From positions 44,335-108,334 of IMG/VR virus record IMGVR_UViG_3300037963_003719: a stretch of DNA of 64,000 nucleotides. One strand, given 5' to 3'. Below, piece by piece: positions 53,367 through 61,348 of the stretch. The notes under the pieces were generated by a model that was not told where the DNA came from, ran no database searches, and was given only the letters and a program-made list of their open reading frames with translations. This DNA is from a virus. The translations under genes were made by a program, and so were the position numbers. Within the stretch, counting starts at the first letter, position 1; every line of letters begins with the position of its first letter.

Positions 53367-55663
53367 GCAACGGACTAAAGGTAAAGAAAAGAGACGGTCG
53401 TGTTGAAAGTATCGACCTAGAAAAAATGCATGTGATGGTAGATGCAGCATGTGAAGGACTCTCAGGTGTGTCTGCATCCCAAGTGGAAATCCAATCGGGT
53501 ATTCAGTTTTATGATGGAATCTCGACAGAAGAAATCCAGGAAATTTTGATTCGCAGTGCTAGTGATTTGATTGATGAAGAGCATCCAAACTATCAGTTTG
53601 TTGCTGCTCGTCTTCTTTTGTATGGACTTCGTAAGCAAATCAATGGTCTTTGTTATGACCACCCTACACTTCATGCTCAGATCGTCAGATGTGTTGAGTG
53701 GGGAGTATATGATGACGAAGTGTTAAATAATTATACTGAAGAAGAAATTAATACTATTGGTGAATGGATTGATCACGATCGTGATTATCTGTTTACATAT
53801 GCAGGTCTTCGTCAGGTGGTAGATAAGTACCTAGTCCAGGATCGTAGTAGTGGAGAGGTATATGAAACACCTCAGTTTATGTACATGATGATTGCTGTAA
53901 CGATCTTTGCACGGTATCCAAAGGAATTCAGGTTATCTTACATTAGAAAATACTACAATGCAATCTCCAAACACCGAATCAACATTCCCACACCTATCAT
54001 GGCGGGAGTGCGAACTCCACTTCGACAATTTGCTAGCTGTGTTCTTGTTGATATTGATGACACCCTCGATTCTATCTTTAGCAGTGATATGGCAATTGGC
54101 AAATACGTTGCACAAAGGGCGGGAATCGGTATCAACGCAGGCAGAATCCGTGGTGTCAACGCTAAGATCAGAGGCGGAGAAGTTCAACACACAGGTGTTG
54201 TCCCGTTCCTCAAAAAGTTTGAAGCAACTGTCAGATGCTGTACTCAAAATGGCATCCGTGGTGGATCAGCAACTGTCCACTTCCCAATCTGGCACCAAGA
54301 AATAGAGGACATTATTGTCCTGAAAAATAATAAAGGAACCGAGGATAACCGTGTCAGAAAACTTGACTACTCAATCCAACTCAGCAAAATCTTCTACGAA
54401 AGATTCATCCAAAATGGAGACATCTCACTATTCAGTCCTCACGATGTCCCAGGTCTTTACGATGCTTTTGGGACTGACCGTTTTGACAGCATGTATATTC
54501 GTTATGAACGAGATGAGAATGTTCCAAGAAAAACTGTCGGTGCTCAAGAACTCATTCTGGCACTTCTAAAAGAGAGAGCAGAGACAGGTCGTGTTTATAT
54601 TATGAACATTGATCACTGTAACTCTCACTCTTCCTTCAAGGACAAGGTGAATATGAGTAACCTGTGTCAGGAGATCACTCTACCTACCGATCCCATCAAA
54701 CATATTGATGATGATGGTGGAGAGATTGCTCTTTGCATCCTGTCTGCAATCAATGTAGGCAAAATTAAAAACCTTGATGAGATGGAAGAACTTTGTGATC
54801 TTTCTGTTCGTGGTTTGGAGGAACTAATTGACTATCAGGGATACCCTGTAGCGGCAGCAGAACGTGCTACAAGGGCACGTAGATCTCTTGGGGTAGGGTT
54901 TATTGGTCTTGCTCACTATTTGGCAAAACTTGGTCACAAATATGATGACCCTGCAGCGTTGTATGCAGTGCATGAATTGACTGAAGCATTCCAATTCTAT
55001 CTCCTCAAGTCATCAAATGACCTTGCTAAAGAGAAAGGACAGTGTGAAGCATTCTATCGTACTAAATATGCAGATGGTACTTTGCCAATTGATACATATA
55101 AGGCAGACGTTGACGAACTTGTAGCACCAAAGTACAACTATGACTGGGATTCTCTTAGGGATGATATCATCAGATACGGACTCAGGCACAGCACTCTGTC
55201 CGCACAAATGCCTTCGGAGAGCAGTTCCGTTGTGTCAAATGCCACAAATGGAATTGAACCACCTAGAGCATACTTGTCCATTAAGAAGAGCAAGAAAGGA
55301 CCACTCAAGCAGATTGTCCCACAGTATAACTCTCTTAAAAATAACTACACTTTGCTTTGGGACATGCCTGACAATTCTGGTTACATTAATGTTGTTGCTG
55401 TCATTCAAAAGTTCTTCGACCAAGCAATCTCTGGAAACTGGAGTTACAATCCAGAAAACTATCCAGACAACGAAGTCCCAATGAAAGTGATTGCACAAGA
55501 TCTTTTGACTACGTACAAGTACGGTTGGAAGACATCTTATTATCAGAACACATACGATCAAAAAGGAGACGATTTGCTAGACGAAAAGAAAGAAGCACTA
55601 GAAAACATGTTAGCATCACTAGAAAACACCGAGGAGGACGACTGTGAATCTTGTAAAATCTGA
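53363..55663 (+). CDS. nrdA: Ribonucleotide reductase large subunit NrdA
   Basis: The 766-residue class Ia alpha subunit (T4: 754) has an ATP-cone-like start (KVKKRDGRVESIDLEKMHV), active-site Cys in FASCVLVD, the NLCQE radical Cys/Glu site, a tyrosine-pair C-terminal region and the redox tail CESCKI. It makes deoxynucleotides with NrdB for phage replication. Confidence 0.96.
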   Translation: MSNGLKVKKRDGRVESIDLEKMHVMVDAACEGLSGVSASQVEIQSGIQFYDGISTEEIQEILIRSASDLIDEEHPNYQFVAARLLLYGLRKQINGLCYDHPTLHAQIVRCVEWGVYDDEVLNNYTEEEINTIGEWIDHDRDYLFTYAGLRQVVDKYLVQDRSSGEVYETPQFMYMMIAVTIFARYPKEFRLSYIRKYYNAISKHRINIPTPIMAGVRTPLRQFASCVLVDIDDTLDSIFSSDMAIGKYVAQRAGIGINAGRIRGVNAKIRGGEVQHTGVVPFLKKFEATVRCCTQNGIRGGSATVHFPIWHQEIEDIIVLKNNKGTEDNRVRKLDYSIQLSKIFYERFIQNGDISLFSPHDVPGLYDAFGTDRFDSMYIRYERDENVPRKTVGAQELILALLKERAETGRVYIMNIDHCNSHSSFKDKVNMSNLCQEITLPTDPIKHIDDDGGEIALCILSAINVGKIKNLDEMEELCDLSVRGLEELIDYQGYPVAAAERATRARRSLGVGFIGLAHYLAKLGHKYDDPAALYAVHELTEAFQFYLLKSSNDLAKEKGQCEAFYRTKYADGTLPIDTYKADVDELVAPKYNYDWDSLRDDIIRYGLRHSTLSAQMPSESSSVVSNATNGIEPPRAYLSIKKSKKGPLKQIVPQYNSLKNNYTLLWDMPDNSGYINVVAVIQKFFDQAISGNWSYNPENYPDNEVPMKVIAQDLLTTYKYGWKTSYYQNTYDQKGDDLLDEKKEALENMLASLENTEEDDCESCKI

Positions 55664-55679
55664 TAGAAAGATTGAAGGG

Positions 55680-56810
55680 ATGACCGTGTTTAACACGCAA
55701 AAGGTAGACAGGAAAAAACAACCGATGTTCTTCGGTAAACCTTTGGGAGTCCAGAGGTATGACAGTTTTAAGTATCCTGTTTTTGATAAACTAACTCAAC
55801 AACAACTTGGTTATTTCTGGAGACCTGAGGAGGTCTCCTTACAAAAAGATCGTAGTGACTATCAGACGTTACGCCCAGAACAGAAACACATTTTTACCAG
55901 CAATCTTAAATACCAGATCATGCTGGATTCTGTACAAGGGCGTGGTCCTGGGATGGCTTTTATCCCATACTGTTCATTACCTGAACTTGAATCTGCCATG
56001 ACCGTATGGGAGTTTATGGAGATGATCCATAGTCGCTCCTACACGTATGTGATTAAGAACGTATATTCAGATCCTGCTGAGGTATTTGATACGATTCTTG
56101 ATGATGAAAAGATTCTCTCACGTGCGACATCAGTCACAGAATCTTACGATGCATTCATAAATCATGCACATGAGTATGATAATGGTATGCTGTGGGAACT
56201 TGCTTCTGAAGGTCACTATGCTGGCACATATGATCGCACTGAACTCAAAAGAAAACTTTACAGGGCAATTGCCAATGTCAACATTCTTGAAGGAATTAGG
56301 TTCTATGTCTCCTTCGCTTGCTCGTTTGCGTTTGGTGAACTCAAACTTATGGAAGGATCCGCTAAAATTATCTCTCTCATCGCCAGAGACGAAAATCAGC
56401 ATCTTGTCCTTACTCAAAACATCCTCAACAAATGGCGTGATGGGGACGATCCTGAAATGCAGGAGATAGTAAAAGAAGAAGAACCTTATGTAAGACAGAT
56501 GTTTAAGCGTTGTGTCGAAGAAGAAAAGACATGGGCACAGTATCTGTTTAAAGACGGTTCTATGATTGGTCTCAACGACAAACTTCTATATAACTATGTC
56601 GAATGGATTGCAAACCGTCGTATGAAAGCGATTGGTTTGAAACCAGAGTATGATATTCCTGCTAAGAACAATCCCCTACCATGGACTGAACACTGGATCT
56701 CCTCCAAAGGACTCCAGGTTGCTCCACAAGAGACGGAAGTTGAGTCCTATGTGGTTGGTGGTCTTAAGCAAGATGTTAAAAAGAACACCTTTGCCGACTT
56801 CTCACTATGA
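55680..56810 (+). CDS. nrdB: Ribonucleotide reductase small subunit NrdB
   Basis: The 376-residue beta subunit has di-iron and radical residues in EMIHSRSYTYVIKN (Glu, His and Tyr) and further ligands in RDENQHL. The N-terminus TVFNTQKVDRKKQPMFFGKP aligns with known NrdB starts. A GTG at 55644 has a better Shine-Dalgarno (GAGGAGG) and would add 12 residues. The stop overlaps the next small gene (ATGA). Confidence 0.95.
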   Translation: MTVFNTQKVDRKKQPMFFGKPLGVQRYDSFKYPVFDKLTQQQLGYFWRPEEVSLQKDRSDYQTLRPEQKHIFTSNLKYQIMLDSVQGRGPGMAFIPYCSLPELESAMTVWEFMEMIHSRSYTYVIKNVYSDPAEVFDTILDDEKILSRATSVTESYDAFINHAHEYDNGMLWELASEGHYAGTYDRTELKRKLYRAIANVNILEGIRFYVSFACSFAFGELKLMEGSAKIISLIARDENQHLVLTQNILNKWRDGDDPEMQEIVKEEEPYVRQMFKRCVEEEKTWAQYLFKDGSMIGLNDKLLYNYVEWIANRRMKAIGLKPEYDIPAKNNPLPWTEHWISSKGLQVAPQETEVESYVVGGLKQDVKKNTFADFSL

Positions 56811-56956
56811 CCAAACCAGCACCATGGAAACTGAAAGCATTAGCAGATCCTAAACTTACAGATAAGCAATGGACCCTACTTAAGTTGGGTCCTTCTAATC
56901 TAGGACAAGCATTTATGCTTCAAGCACTTAAGTGGAAGTATTCTCGTTCTGACTGA
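56807..56956 (+). CDS. Small hypothetical protein after nrdB
   Basis: A 49-residue frame starts by ATGA overlap with the nrdB stop. The product TKPAPWKLKALADPKLTDKQ continues with WTLLKLGPSNLGQAF and a basic helical end. Coupling and codon use support a real gene. Function unknown. Confidence 0.65.
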   Translation: MTKPAPWKLKALADPKLTDKQWTLLKLGPSNLGQAFMLQALKWKYSRSD

Positions 56957-56982
56957 CTATATAAGTCAGTGATGACTTTTAT

Positions 56983-57432
56983 ATGTACGAAAACCCATGG
57001 TGGTACAATGGCGAAGTATTTGATTCGGATAGTATAAATGGATACTATGGGTTTGTTTACTTAATAACTAACACAGTTAATGGTAGAAAATACATAGGTC
57101 GAAAGTACTTCTGGTCTTTTAGAAAAAAGAAAGGTGAGAAGAGAAGAAGAAAGCAAGAATCTGATTGGAGAAAGTATTATGGTTCTTGCCCAGAATTAAA
57201 GGAAGACATCAAATTATTTGGTAAAGAAAAATTTACAAGAGAAATTTTAACTCTGCATACAACGTTGGGTAAAGTCAACTATGAAGAGACCCGACGATTA
57301 TTTGTCCACAACGTCTTAACGGAAAGCTTGACAGATGGCACCCCTGCCTTCTATAATAGCAATGTTCTAGGTCGTTACTACAGGAAAGATTATTTTGATT
57401 TTGGAACTCTTGATGGCACTGACGCCAACTGA
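56983..57432 (+). CDS. GIY-YIG endonuclease
   Basis: The 149-residue protein has FVYLITNTVNGRKYIGRKYF near residues 24-43, a GIY-YIG-type core with VYLI and YIG, followed by basic RKKKGEKRRRKQ and a WRKYYGSCPELKEDIKLFG helix. Such phage proteins include free-standing Seg-type endonucleases. It lies between nrdB and the lysis gene. Homing activity is not shown. Confidence 0.85.
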   Translation: MYENPWWYNGEVFDSDSINGYYGFVYLITNTVNGRKYIGRKYFWSFRKKKGEKRRRKQESDWRKYYGSCPELKEDIKLFGKEKFTREILTLHTTLGKVNYEETRRLFVHNVLTESLTDGTPAFYNSNVLGRYYRKDYFDFGTLDGTDAN

Positions 57433-57784
57433 CTATGATCATCTCGCAAGAACCGTTCAGGTTGAGGCGGCACCTAACACAATGGATGAGTACTGCGTTG
57501 CAGTATCTGTCCTAAACAGGGTAAAATCTCCACTATACCCTAACACTGTTGCTAATGTTGTATACTCTCCTGGACAGTATGAGGGATTTCGTTATTGGCG
57601 TCCTGTTGCAAAACAATCAGTCATTGATCGACTGAAAGATAATGATAAAATGCTTGAAGCATATAGTATTATCGGTGACAGGACTGATTTTAAAGGTCAA
57701 TCTATGCTTAGGTATCGTGTAGCATCACACGATCCAATGTGTCATAGTAGAGGAAACTTTTTCCACTACCATTGGCAAACTTGA
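57413..57784 (+). CDS. SleB-like cell-wall hydrolase
   Basis: The 123-residue protein has LARTVQVEAAPN (likely catalytic Glu), YCVAVSVLNRVKS, VVYSPGQYEGF and a final GNFFHYHW segment. This is the Hydrolase_2/SleB layout, enzymes that cut peptidoglycan. It is the best endolysin candidate here. ATG 57413 overlaps the upstream gene by 20 bases; the stop lies inside the next promoter's TTGACA. Confidence 0.82.
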   Translation: MALTPTDYDHLARTVQVEAAPNTMDEYCVAVSVLNRVKSPLYPNTVANVVYSPGQYEGFRYWRPVAKQSVIDRLKDNDKMLEAYSIIGDRTDFKGQSMLRYRVASHDPMCHSRGNFFHYHWQT

Positions 57785-57814
57785 CATCTAAACTAGGATA
57801 GTGTATACTATCCT
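57781..57814 (+). promoter_or_regulatory. Sigma70 promoter for tRNA genes, with palindrome
   Basis: TTGACA (57781-57786), 17 bases, TATACT (57804-57809). The -35 box contains the stop TGA of the SleB-like gene. GGATAGTGTATACTATCC (57797-57814) is a perfect 18-base palindrome covering the -10 box, a possible operator. Confidence 0.85.
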
Positions 57815-57818
57815 TTCT

Positions 57819-57895
<77 letters not shown>

Positions 57896-57967
57896 GGGTG
57901 AATAGCTCAGCGGTAGAGCATCTCCTTTACACGGAGGCGGTCGGGGGTTCGATCCCCTCTTCACCCA
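57896..57967 (+). tRNA. tRNA-Val (anticodon TAC)
   Basis: Acceptor GGGTGAA/TTCACCC, D-stem GCTC/GAGC, anticodon loop TTTACAC, T-loop TTCGATC. It directly abuts tRNA-Arg. CCA is not encoded. Confidence 0.95.
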
Positions 57968-57973
57968 TAAATA
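57967..57973 (+). promoter_or_regulatory. Late box touching the tRNA-Val end
   Basis: ATAAATA begins at the tRNA discriminator base, 29 bases before the ATG at 58003. Confidence 0.45.
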
Positions 57974-58002
57974 TACCAGTGATGCGATGAGGCACATGAG
58001 AA

Positions 58003-58251
58003 ATGTTAACAGCAAAATGCAAACTATGTAATGTAGAAATCACAAGTAATTCCAAAACACAATGCTGTGGGTGTTCCAATCAAATGGTAGTACATGAGAA
58101 CACCATCACTGCTAAAGATTTATCGATGGTCCTCCTGATCAATTCTGAAAATAGTATTAAGGAACACAGTGTTCTGACCAATCATGATTTAGAATATCAG
58201 GAGAACCGAAGGAAACGTAAGGTTCGCAAACTTGACTTTGAGGTAAGATGA
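58003..58251 (+). CDS. Small Cys-rich hypothetical protein
   Basis: The 82-residue protein starts [20 protein letters not shown] and has CKLC and CCGC pairs, consistent with a zinc finger, then a basic end ([11 protein letters not shown]). It overlaps the next gene by 4 bases. Function unknown. Confidence 0.7.
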   Translation: MLTAKCKLCNVEITSNSKTQCCGCSNQMVVHENTITAKDLSMVLLINSENSIKEHSVLTNHDLEYQENRRKRKVRKLDFEVR

Positions 58252-58430
58252 CCACCAAACCAGAAAAAAGAAAAGATGCATTCTACATCTTCTATGAGAG
58301 TGTTCTGAAACCAGACCATCGTCTTAGAGAGGATGCCCATGACCAAGAATGTTACCATGAACTTATGGAGTGGCGTGGAGAAATTATTGCTTACCTTGAT
58401 AAACGTAAAAGCGAAGAGTTCTACTCTTGA
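58248..58430 (+). CDS. Small hypothetical protein
   Basis: The 60-residue protein is charged and helical (KDAFYIFYESVLKPDHRLRE, then YHELMEWRGEIIAYLDKRK). It is coupled by ATGA to the gene before. Its stop TGA is inside the -35 box of the tRNA-Pro promoter. Function unknown. Confidence 0.65.
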   Translation: MTTKPEKRKDAFYIFYESVLKPDHRLREDAHDQECYHELMEWRGEIIAYLDKRKSEEFYS

Positions 58431-58455
58431 CAAACCTGCCTGATGGTTGTATAAT
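58427..58455 (+). promoter_or_regulatory. Consensus sigma70 promoter for tRNA-Pro
   Basis: TTGACA (58427-58432), 17 bases, TATAAT (58450-58455). The TGA of the upstream gene lies within TTGACA. Confidence 0.9.
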
Positions 58456-58468
58456 TATCAGGTTACAA

Positions 58469-58540
58469 CGGGGTGTAGCGCAGAGGTAGCGCATCGCTTT
58501 TGGGAAGCGAGGGTCGCAGGTTCGATCCCTGCCACCCCGA
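58469..58540 (+). tRNA. tRNA-Pro (anticodon TGG)
   Basis: Acceptor CGGGGTG/CACCCCG, D-stem GCGC/GCGC, anticodon stem TCGCT/AGCGA with loop TTTGGGA, T-stem GCAGG/CCTGC. CCA is not encoded. Confidence 0.95.
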
Positions 58541-58584
58541 TTGGAGGGTCACTCCTCCACTATTGTAGTTAAATTGCAAAGGCA

Positions 58585-58812
58585 ATGTCTCGTTCTAAAT
58601 TTCATTCTAAATTCAAATCAGATCTCAATAAACTTACTGCAGCAGTCGAGGGTACACTAGCACTCGACGAGGACAATCCTAAACTTTATCAAAAACTTAT
58701 TCGTTTCTATGAAGATCAGGGTGTTCAACTGTATGATGATCCAGAAGATGATTACAACGTGATTATGGACAGCGTAGAGGCAGATCTTATTGAATCTGGA
58801 GTTTATGCGTAG
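58585..58812 (+). CDS. Small acidic hypothetical protein
   Basis: The 75-residue protein starts SRSKFHSKFKSDLNKLTAAV and continues with LYQKLIRFYEDQGVQLYDDP and an acidic end. It lies between tRNA-Pro and tRNA-Gly and probably shares the tRNA-Pro promoter. Function unknown. Confidence 0.65.
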   Translation: MSRSKFHSKFKSDLNKLTAAVEGTLALDEDNPKLYQKLIRFYEDQGVQLYDDPEDDYNVIMDSVEADLIESGVYA

Positions 58813-58826
58813 GTCTCGGACAGACA

Positions 58827-58891
58827 TAAAAAGTGCCCTGGTGGAGTCATCTTGACCCAACACCTCGGGATGGTGTAAAAAGCGCCCTGGT
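58827..58891 (+). repeat. Short direct repeat in a 174-base non-coding gap
   Basis: TAAAAAGTGCCCTGGT (58827-58842) recurs as TAAAAAGCGCCCTGGT (58876-58891), 49 bases apart with one mismatch. The gap 58813-58986 also holds hairpins around ACACC/GGTGT, GAAGG/CCTTC and CCTGCTT/AAGCAGG. No convincing gene is visible. Confidence 0.7.
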
Positions 58892-58986
58892 CGGTGAAGG
58901 ATCCCCCTTCAATCCCGAAAGTTTCCTGCTTCTTTCAAAAGCAGGTGGCGTGCATGTACCCATGGGGATTGACCTCCCCATTTTCT

Positions 58987-59057
58987 GCGGGATTAGTTTA
59001 GAGGCAAAACTAAAGGTTTCCAACCTTTCGTCATCGGTTCGATTCCGATATTCCGCT
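58987..59057 (+). tRNA. tRNA-Gly (anticodon TCC)
   Basis: Acceptor GCGGGAT/ATTCCGC with one G-T pair, D-stem GTTT/AAAC, anticodon stem AAAGG/CCTTT with loop TTTCCAA, T-stem ATCGG/CCGAT. It ends 15 bases before cpeT. Confidence 0.93.
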
Positions 59058-59072
59058 TTAGTTTTTATTACT

Positions 59073-59504
59073 ATGTTAAAAGAATTTTTACAATGGTTTG
59101 AAGGTGAATATGATAACTGGAATCAAGCATCCAGTCACCCTACTTCATTTGCTCATATCATTTTAAAACATGAAAAAGTTTCAAACAATACTTTTCATGT
59201 AACTCAAAGATATAGTCATGAAGAAAAACCATATAGAGATAAAATTATCCAGGTATGTAAGCACAGAGATATCATTGTCATAGAAAATGATCAATGTAAT
59301 CTATTGTTTGAAAAGAAGAACGGTGTTTATAGAGGTGGAACAGTACCTGGTTGTATATTTAAAGAAACTCTTCTTGTAAGTAGAGTGGAGTTAGGTCCCA
59401 GTCATTATGTTGTTATTGATGCTGGTCTTGACCCTGTTACTAAAGAACAAAAGTGGGGATCTGAGAATGGACCTTTTGTTTTTGATAAAAAGATAAATAA
59501 TTAA
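59073..59504 (+). CDS. cpeT: CpeT-like phycobiliprotein lyase
   Basis: The 143-residue protein starts LKEFLQWFEGEYDNWNQASS and has KPYRDKIIQV, LLFEKKNGVYRGGT and PGC motifs, the CpcT/CpeT pattern. Host CpeT attaches phycoerythrobilin to phycoerythrin; phage versions bind bilins. With pebS it forms the pigment part of this genome. The frame is open through tRNA-Gly upstream, so the ATG at 59073 after the tRNA is chosen. Confidence 0.88.
   Translation: MLKEFLQWFEGEYDNWNQASSHPTSFAHIILKHEKVSNNTFHVTQRYSHEEKPYRDKIIQVCKHRDIIVIENDQCNLLFEKKNGVYRGGTVPGCIFKETLLVSRVELGPSHYVVIDAGLDPVTKEQKWGSENGPFVFDKKINN
59493..59499 (+). promoter_or_regulatory. Late promoter candidate for the collar gene
   Basis: ATAAATA within the last codons of cpeT, 18 bases before the next ATG. 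Confidence 0.5.
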
Positions 59505-59517
59505 AAAGTTTATTACG

Positions 59518-60012
59518 ATGGCACTAAGGAAAATTGTAACTAATTCAATTAATGATGATGCCGTGACTGGGGATAAGTTGTCCAATGATATGTTGGGTGG
59601 CATTACCCCTGTTGGTGGTATTATCTTATGGTCTGGTGCTGTTGCATCTATTGGAACAGGATCTCTTGTTAATTGGGCATTGTGTGATGGTACAAATGGC
59701 ACTCCAAACCTGACGGATAAATTTGTTGTAGGTGCTGGTAGTGGATACGCTGTTAATGCAACAGGTGGTAGTGCTGATGCAATCGTTGTAACACACACTC
59801 ATAGTATTACTCAAACTGATCATGATCACAGTTACAATACTAATCTAGGTACTGGTGGTGGTCAAGGTTCAGGTGGTGCTGATACGGGATCTACAGGATC
59901 TACTACTGGTGGTGGTCAGGCAAACATCACTATTGATGATGCAGGTTCTTCTGGAACCAATGCAAACCTGCCACCATACTTCTCACTAGCATACATCATG
60001 CGAGTCAGTTGA
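59518..60012 (+). CDS. Tail-collar-like fibre protein
   Basis: The 164-residue protein starts ALRKIVTNSINDDAVTGDKL and has GGIILWSG, NWALCDGTNGTPNLTDKF, a VTHTHS run and LPPYFSLAYIMRVS. This matches phage tail-collar domains that form fibre tips. It is a late gene placed far from the other fibre genes. The stop lies in the next -35 box. Confidence 0.85.
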   Translation: MALRKIVTNSINDDAVTGDKLSNDMLGGITPVGGIILWSGAVASIGTGSLVNWALCDGTNGTPNLTDKFVVGAGSGYAVNATGGSADAIVVTHTHSITQTDHDHSYNTNLGTGGGQGSGGADTGSTGSTTGGGQANITIDDAGSSGTNANLPPYFSLAYIMRVS

Positions 60013-60055
60013 CAAACGCTAGGACACCTGCTATCATGCAAGTGTCCTTTTATTT
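60009..60055 (+). promoter_or_regulatory. Sigma70 promoter nested in a terminator
   Basis: TTGACA (60009-60014) includes the upstream stop TGA; TATCAT (60032-60037) follows after 17 bases and lies in the loop of the stem AGGACAC (60021-60027)/GTGTCCT (60042-60048), which is followed by Ts. Confidence 0.75.
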
Positions 60056-60060
60056 TTATC

Positions 60061-60327
60061 ATGGTATTTCCAGACGAGTATCAGAAACAACGTCGAGACC
60101 GTATGGGAGACGCTATTGGTGACTACCTGACTGATGAGGAATGTAGTTCTAGGCAAGTGTATGAAGAAATGCTTGCTGAGATACAATCGTGGGTAGATTA
60201 TCATCGTAAGTTCTTGACTAAGGCAGAGCACCTTAGGGATCTTATGATGGGTATGCGTCCTGTAGATTTTGACACTCCACACAAACCTCAAACTCTATAT
60301 GAGGAGATCCTCAATCAAAAGGGTTGA
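60061..60327 (+). CDS. Hypothetical helical protein
   Basis: The 88-residue protein starts VFPDEYQKQRRDRMGDAIGD and has EEMLAEIQSWVDYHRKFLTK. A related form is common in cyanophages; function unknown. The stop TGA lies inside the next promoter's TTGACA. Confidence 0.7.
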   Translation: MVFPDEYQKQRRDRMGDAIGDYLTDEECSSRQVYEEMLAEIQSWVDYHRKFLTKAEHLRDLMMGMRPVDFDTPHKPQTLYEEILNQKG

Positions 60328-60352
60328 CAAAACTTTACATTTCATATATAAT
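60324..60352 (+). promoter_or_regulatory. Consensus sigma70 promoter for hli
   Basis: TTGACA (60324-60329), 17 bases, TATAAT (60347-60352). It contains the upstream stop codon. Confidence 0.9.
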
Positions 60353-60377
60353 TATGTTGTAAAACGTTACAAAGCAA

Positions 60378-60581
60378 ATGACCGTGACTACGAATGATCT
60401 TGGACAGCAGAATCTGTTTGCCAAGGAACCAAGGATGGTAGTAGAAAACTACAACCGTCAAGGTCTTGATTCACCTCAGCAGTATGCTGAGAAATACAAT
60501 GGACGTTGGGCAATGATGGGAATCATTTCTGGTTTCCTCTCCTACGCCATTACTGGTAAATTATTCTTTGGAATTTTCTAA
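60378..60581 (+). CDS. hli: High-light inducible protein, long form
   Basis: The 67-residue protein has the Hli motif EKYNGRWAMMGIISGFLSYA near its end, with Glu, Asn and Arg positioned to bind chlorophyll in the single membrane helix, then ITGKLFFGIF. Hli proteins protect photosystems from excess light. The N-terminal 38 residues are polar. A consensus early promoter drives it. Confidence 0.93.
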   Translation: MTVTTNDLGQQNLFAKEPRMVVENYNRQGLDSPQQYAEKYNGRWAMMGIISGFLSYAITGKLFFGIF

Positions 60582-60584
60582 TTA

Positions 60585-60821
60585 ATGAACATCTATGAAG
60601 CGTTTGACAAACTAGGTTGGGATCCAAAAGACGATATTGTTATCGAGATTGCAGGATCTTCGGTCTATGAAATCGAGGGTACAGGGACCAAGTGGTCTCC
60701 TGAAAAGGGTACTGTTAAATACAATAAGGACGCCTTTATCGTGATTAAAAACAAATCACGTGATCCTTTTGTTCCATCAAACCCTAACCCTGATTTAGTA
60801 CCAAACCATGCCAAATCCTAA
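60585..60821 (+). CDS. Small hypothetical protein
   Basis: The 78-residue protein starts NIYEAFDKLGWDPKDDIVIE and has short strands and a Pro/Asn end (SNPNPDLVPNHAKS). It follows hli by 3 bases and overlaps the next small gene by 14. Function unknown. Confidence 0.65.
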   Translation: MNIYEAFDKLGWDPKDDIVIEIAGSSVYEIEGTGTKWSPEKGTVKYNKDAFIVIKNKSRDPFVPSNPNPDLVPNHAKS

Positions 60822-60957
60822 CGCCCTCTATGAGGACATGGAAAAGTTAAATGCCCTGTATGAAGAACTCTGCTGGGGGCACGATGATGAACTTCAGTTC
60901 ACTCATGAGAATGGCAGAGTCGTTATTAAAAACACCACTTTGGAGAACAAACAATGA
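60808..60957 (+). CDS. Small acidic hypothetical protein
   Basis: A 49-residue frame, PNPNALYEDMEKLNALYEEL then CWGHDDELQFTHENG and RVVIKNTTL. It overlaps the genes on both sides by 14 and 4 bases. Compact coupling supports coding. Confidence 0.65.
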   Translation: MPNPNALYEDMEKLNALYEELCWGHDDELQFTHENGRVVIKNTTLENKQ

Positions 60958-61076
60958 ACAACTTCGGTTTTACTGAAAAGGCAGAAATCCTTAACGCACG
61001 TTTAGCAATGATTGGATTCGTTGCAGCAGTAGGTGCATATGTAACTACTGGACAAATCATCCCAGGTCTCTGGTGA
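60954..61076 (+). CDS. hli: High-light inducible protein, short form
   Basis: A 40-residue frame with TEKAEILNARLAMIGFVAAV and the ending GQIIPGLW, an unmistakable minimal Hli helix with the ExxNxR chlorophyll-binding motif. It is coupled by ATGA to the preceding gene. It is easily missed because of its size. Confidence 0.92.
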   Translation: MNNFGFTEKAEILNARLAMIGFVAAVGAYVTTGQIIPGLW

Positions 61077-61141
61077 TGGGGTTTGTAGTAGCAGCAGTGC
61101 TGATACTCATTCCTATTGCTGCAGTGGCAAAGAGATCATGA
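61076..61141 (+). CDS. 21-residue membrane peptide
   Basis: ATG overlaps the hli stop (TGATG), and the product is GFVVAAVLILIPIAAVAKRS after the Met: one hydrophobic helix with a basic end. Its own stop overlaps the next ATG (ATGA). Such peptides resemble small photosystem subunits, but no family is identified. Confidence 0.5.
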   Translation: MGFVVAAVLILIPIAAVAKRS

Positions 61142-61278
61142 CTTATGACTGGACATTACTTCAGACATTACTCTTTATCATCACACCTTTCTTTGTGATG
61201 CTCGCTTTGAGCAGTGAGGATGATGAAGACGATGGTCCAGGTTCAGGCATGATGATGCCAGCAAGCAATCCTGTATAA
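61138..61278 (+). CDS. Small membrane protein with acidic tail
   Basis: The 46-residue product starts TYDWTLLQTLLFIITPFFVM, one membrane helix, followed by an acidic SSEDDEDDGPGSG tail. The ATG overlaps the upstream stop. Its stop TAA lies inside TATAAATA. Confidence 0.65.
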   Translation: MTYDWTLLQTLLFIITPFFVMLALSSEDDEDDGPGSGMMMPASNPV

Positions 61279-61281
61279 ATA
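61274..61281 (+). promoter_or_regulatory. Late promoter overlapping a stop codon
   Basis: TATAAATA containing TAA (61276-61278). The next terminator begins only 26 bases downstream. Confidence 0.65.
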
Positions 61282-61306
61282 AAATTGAATATCGTCGTCG
61301 CGACTA

Positions 61307-61343
61307 AAGGGACCTCTGCCACATAACAGAAGGTCCCTTTTTT
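61307..61343 (+). terminator. Terminator after the small membrane genes
   Basis: AAGGGACCT (61307-61315) pairs with AGGTCCCTT (61331-61339), with inner CTG/CAG pairing, then six T. Confidence 0.88.
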
Positions 61344-61348
61344 GTGAC

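Noticed and set aside
56983-57432. Group I intron associated with the GIY-YIG gene
   Set aside because: nrdB and the hydrolase gene on either side are both intact and uninterrupted, so the nuclease gene is free-standing.
58833-59072. Upstream extension of the cpeT frame through tRNA-Gly
   Set aside because: It would translate a complete tRNA gene; the ATG at 59073 gives the expected CpeT N-terminus.
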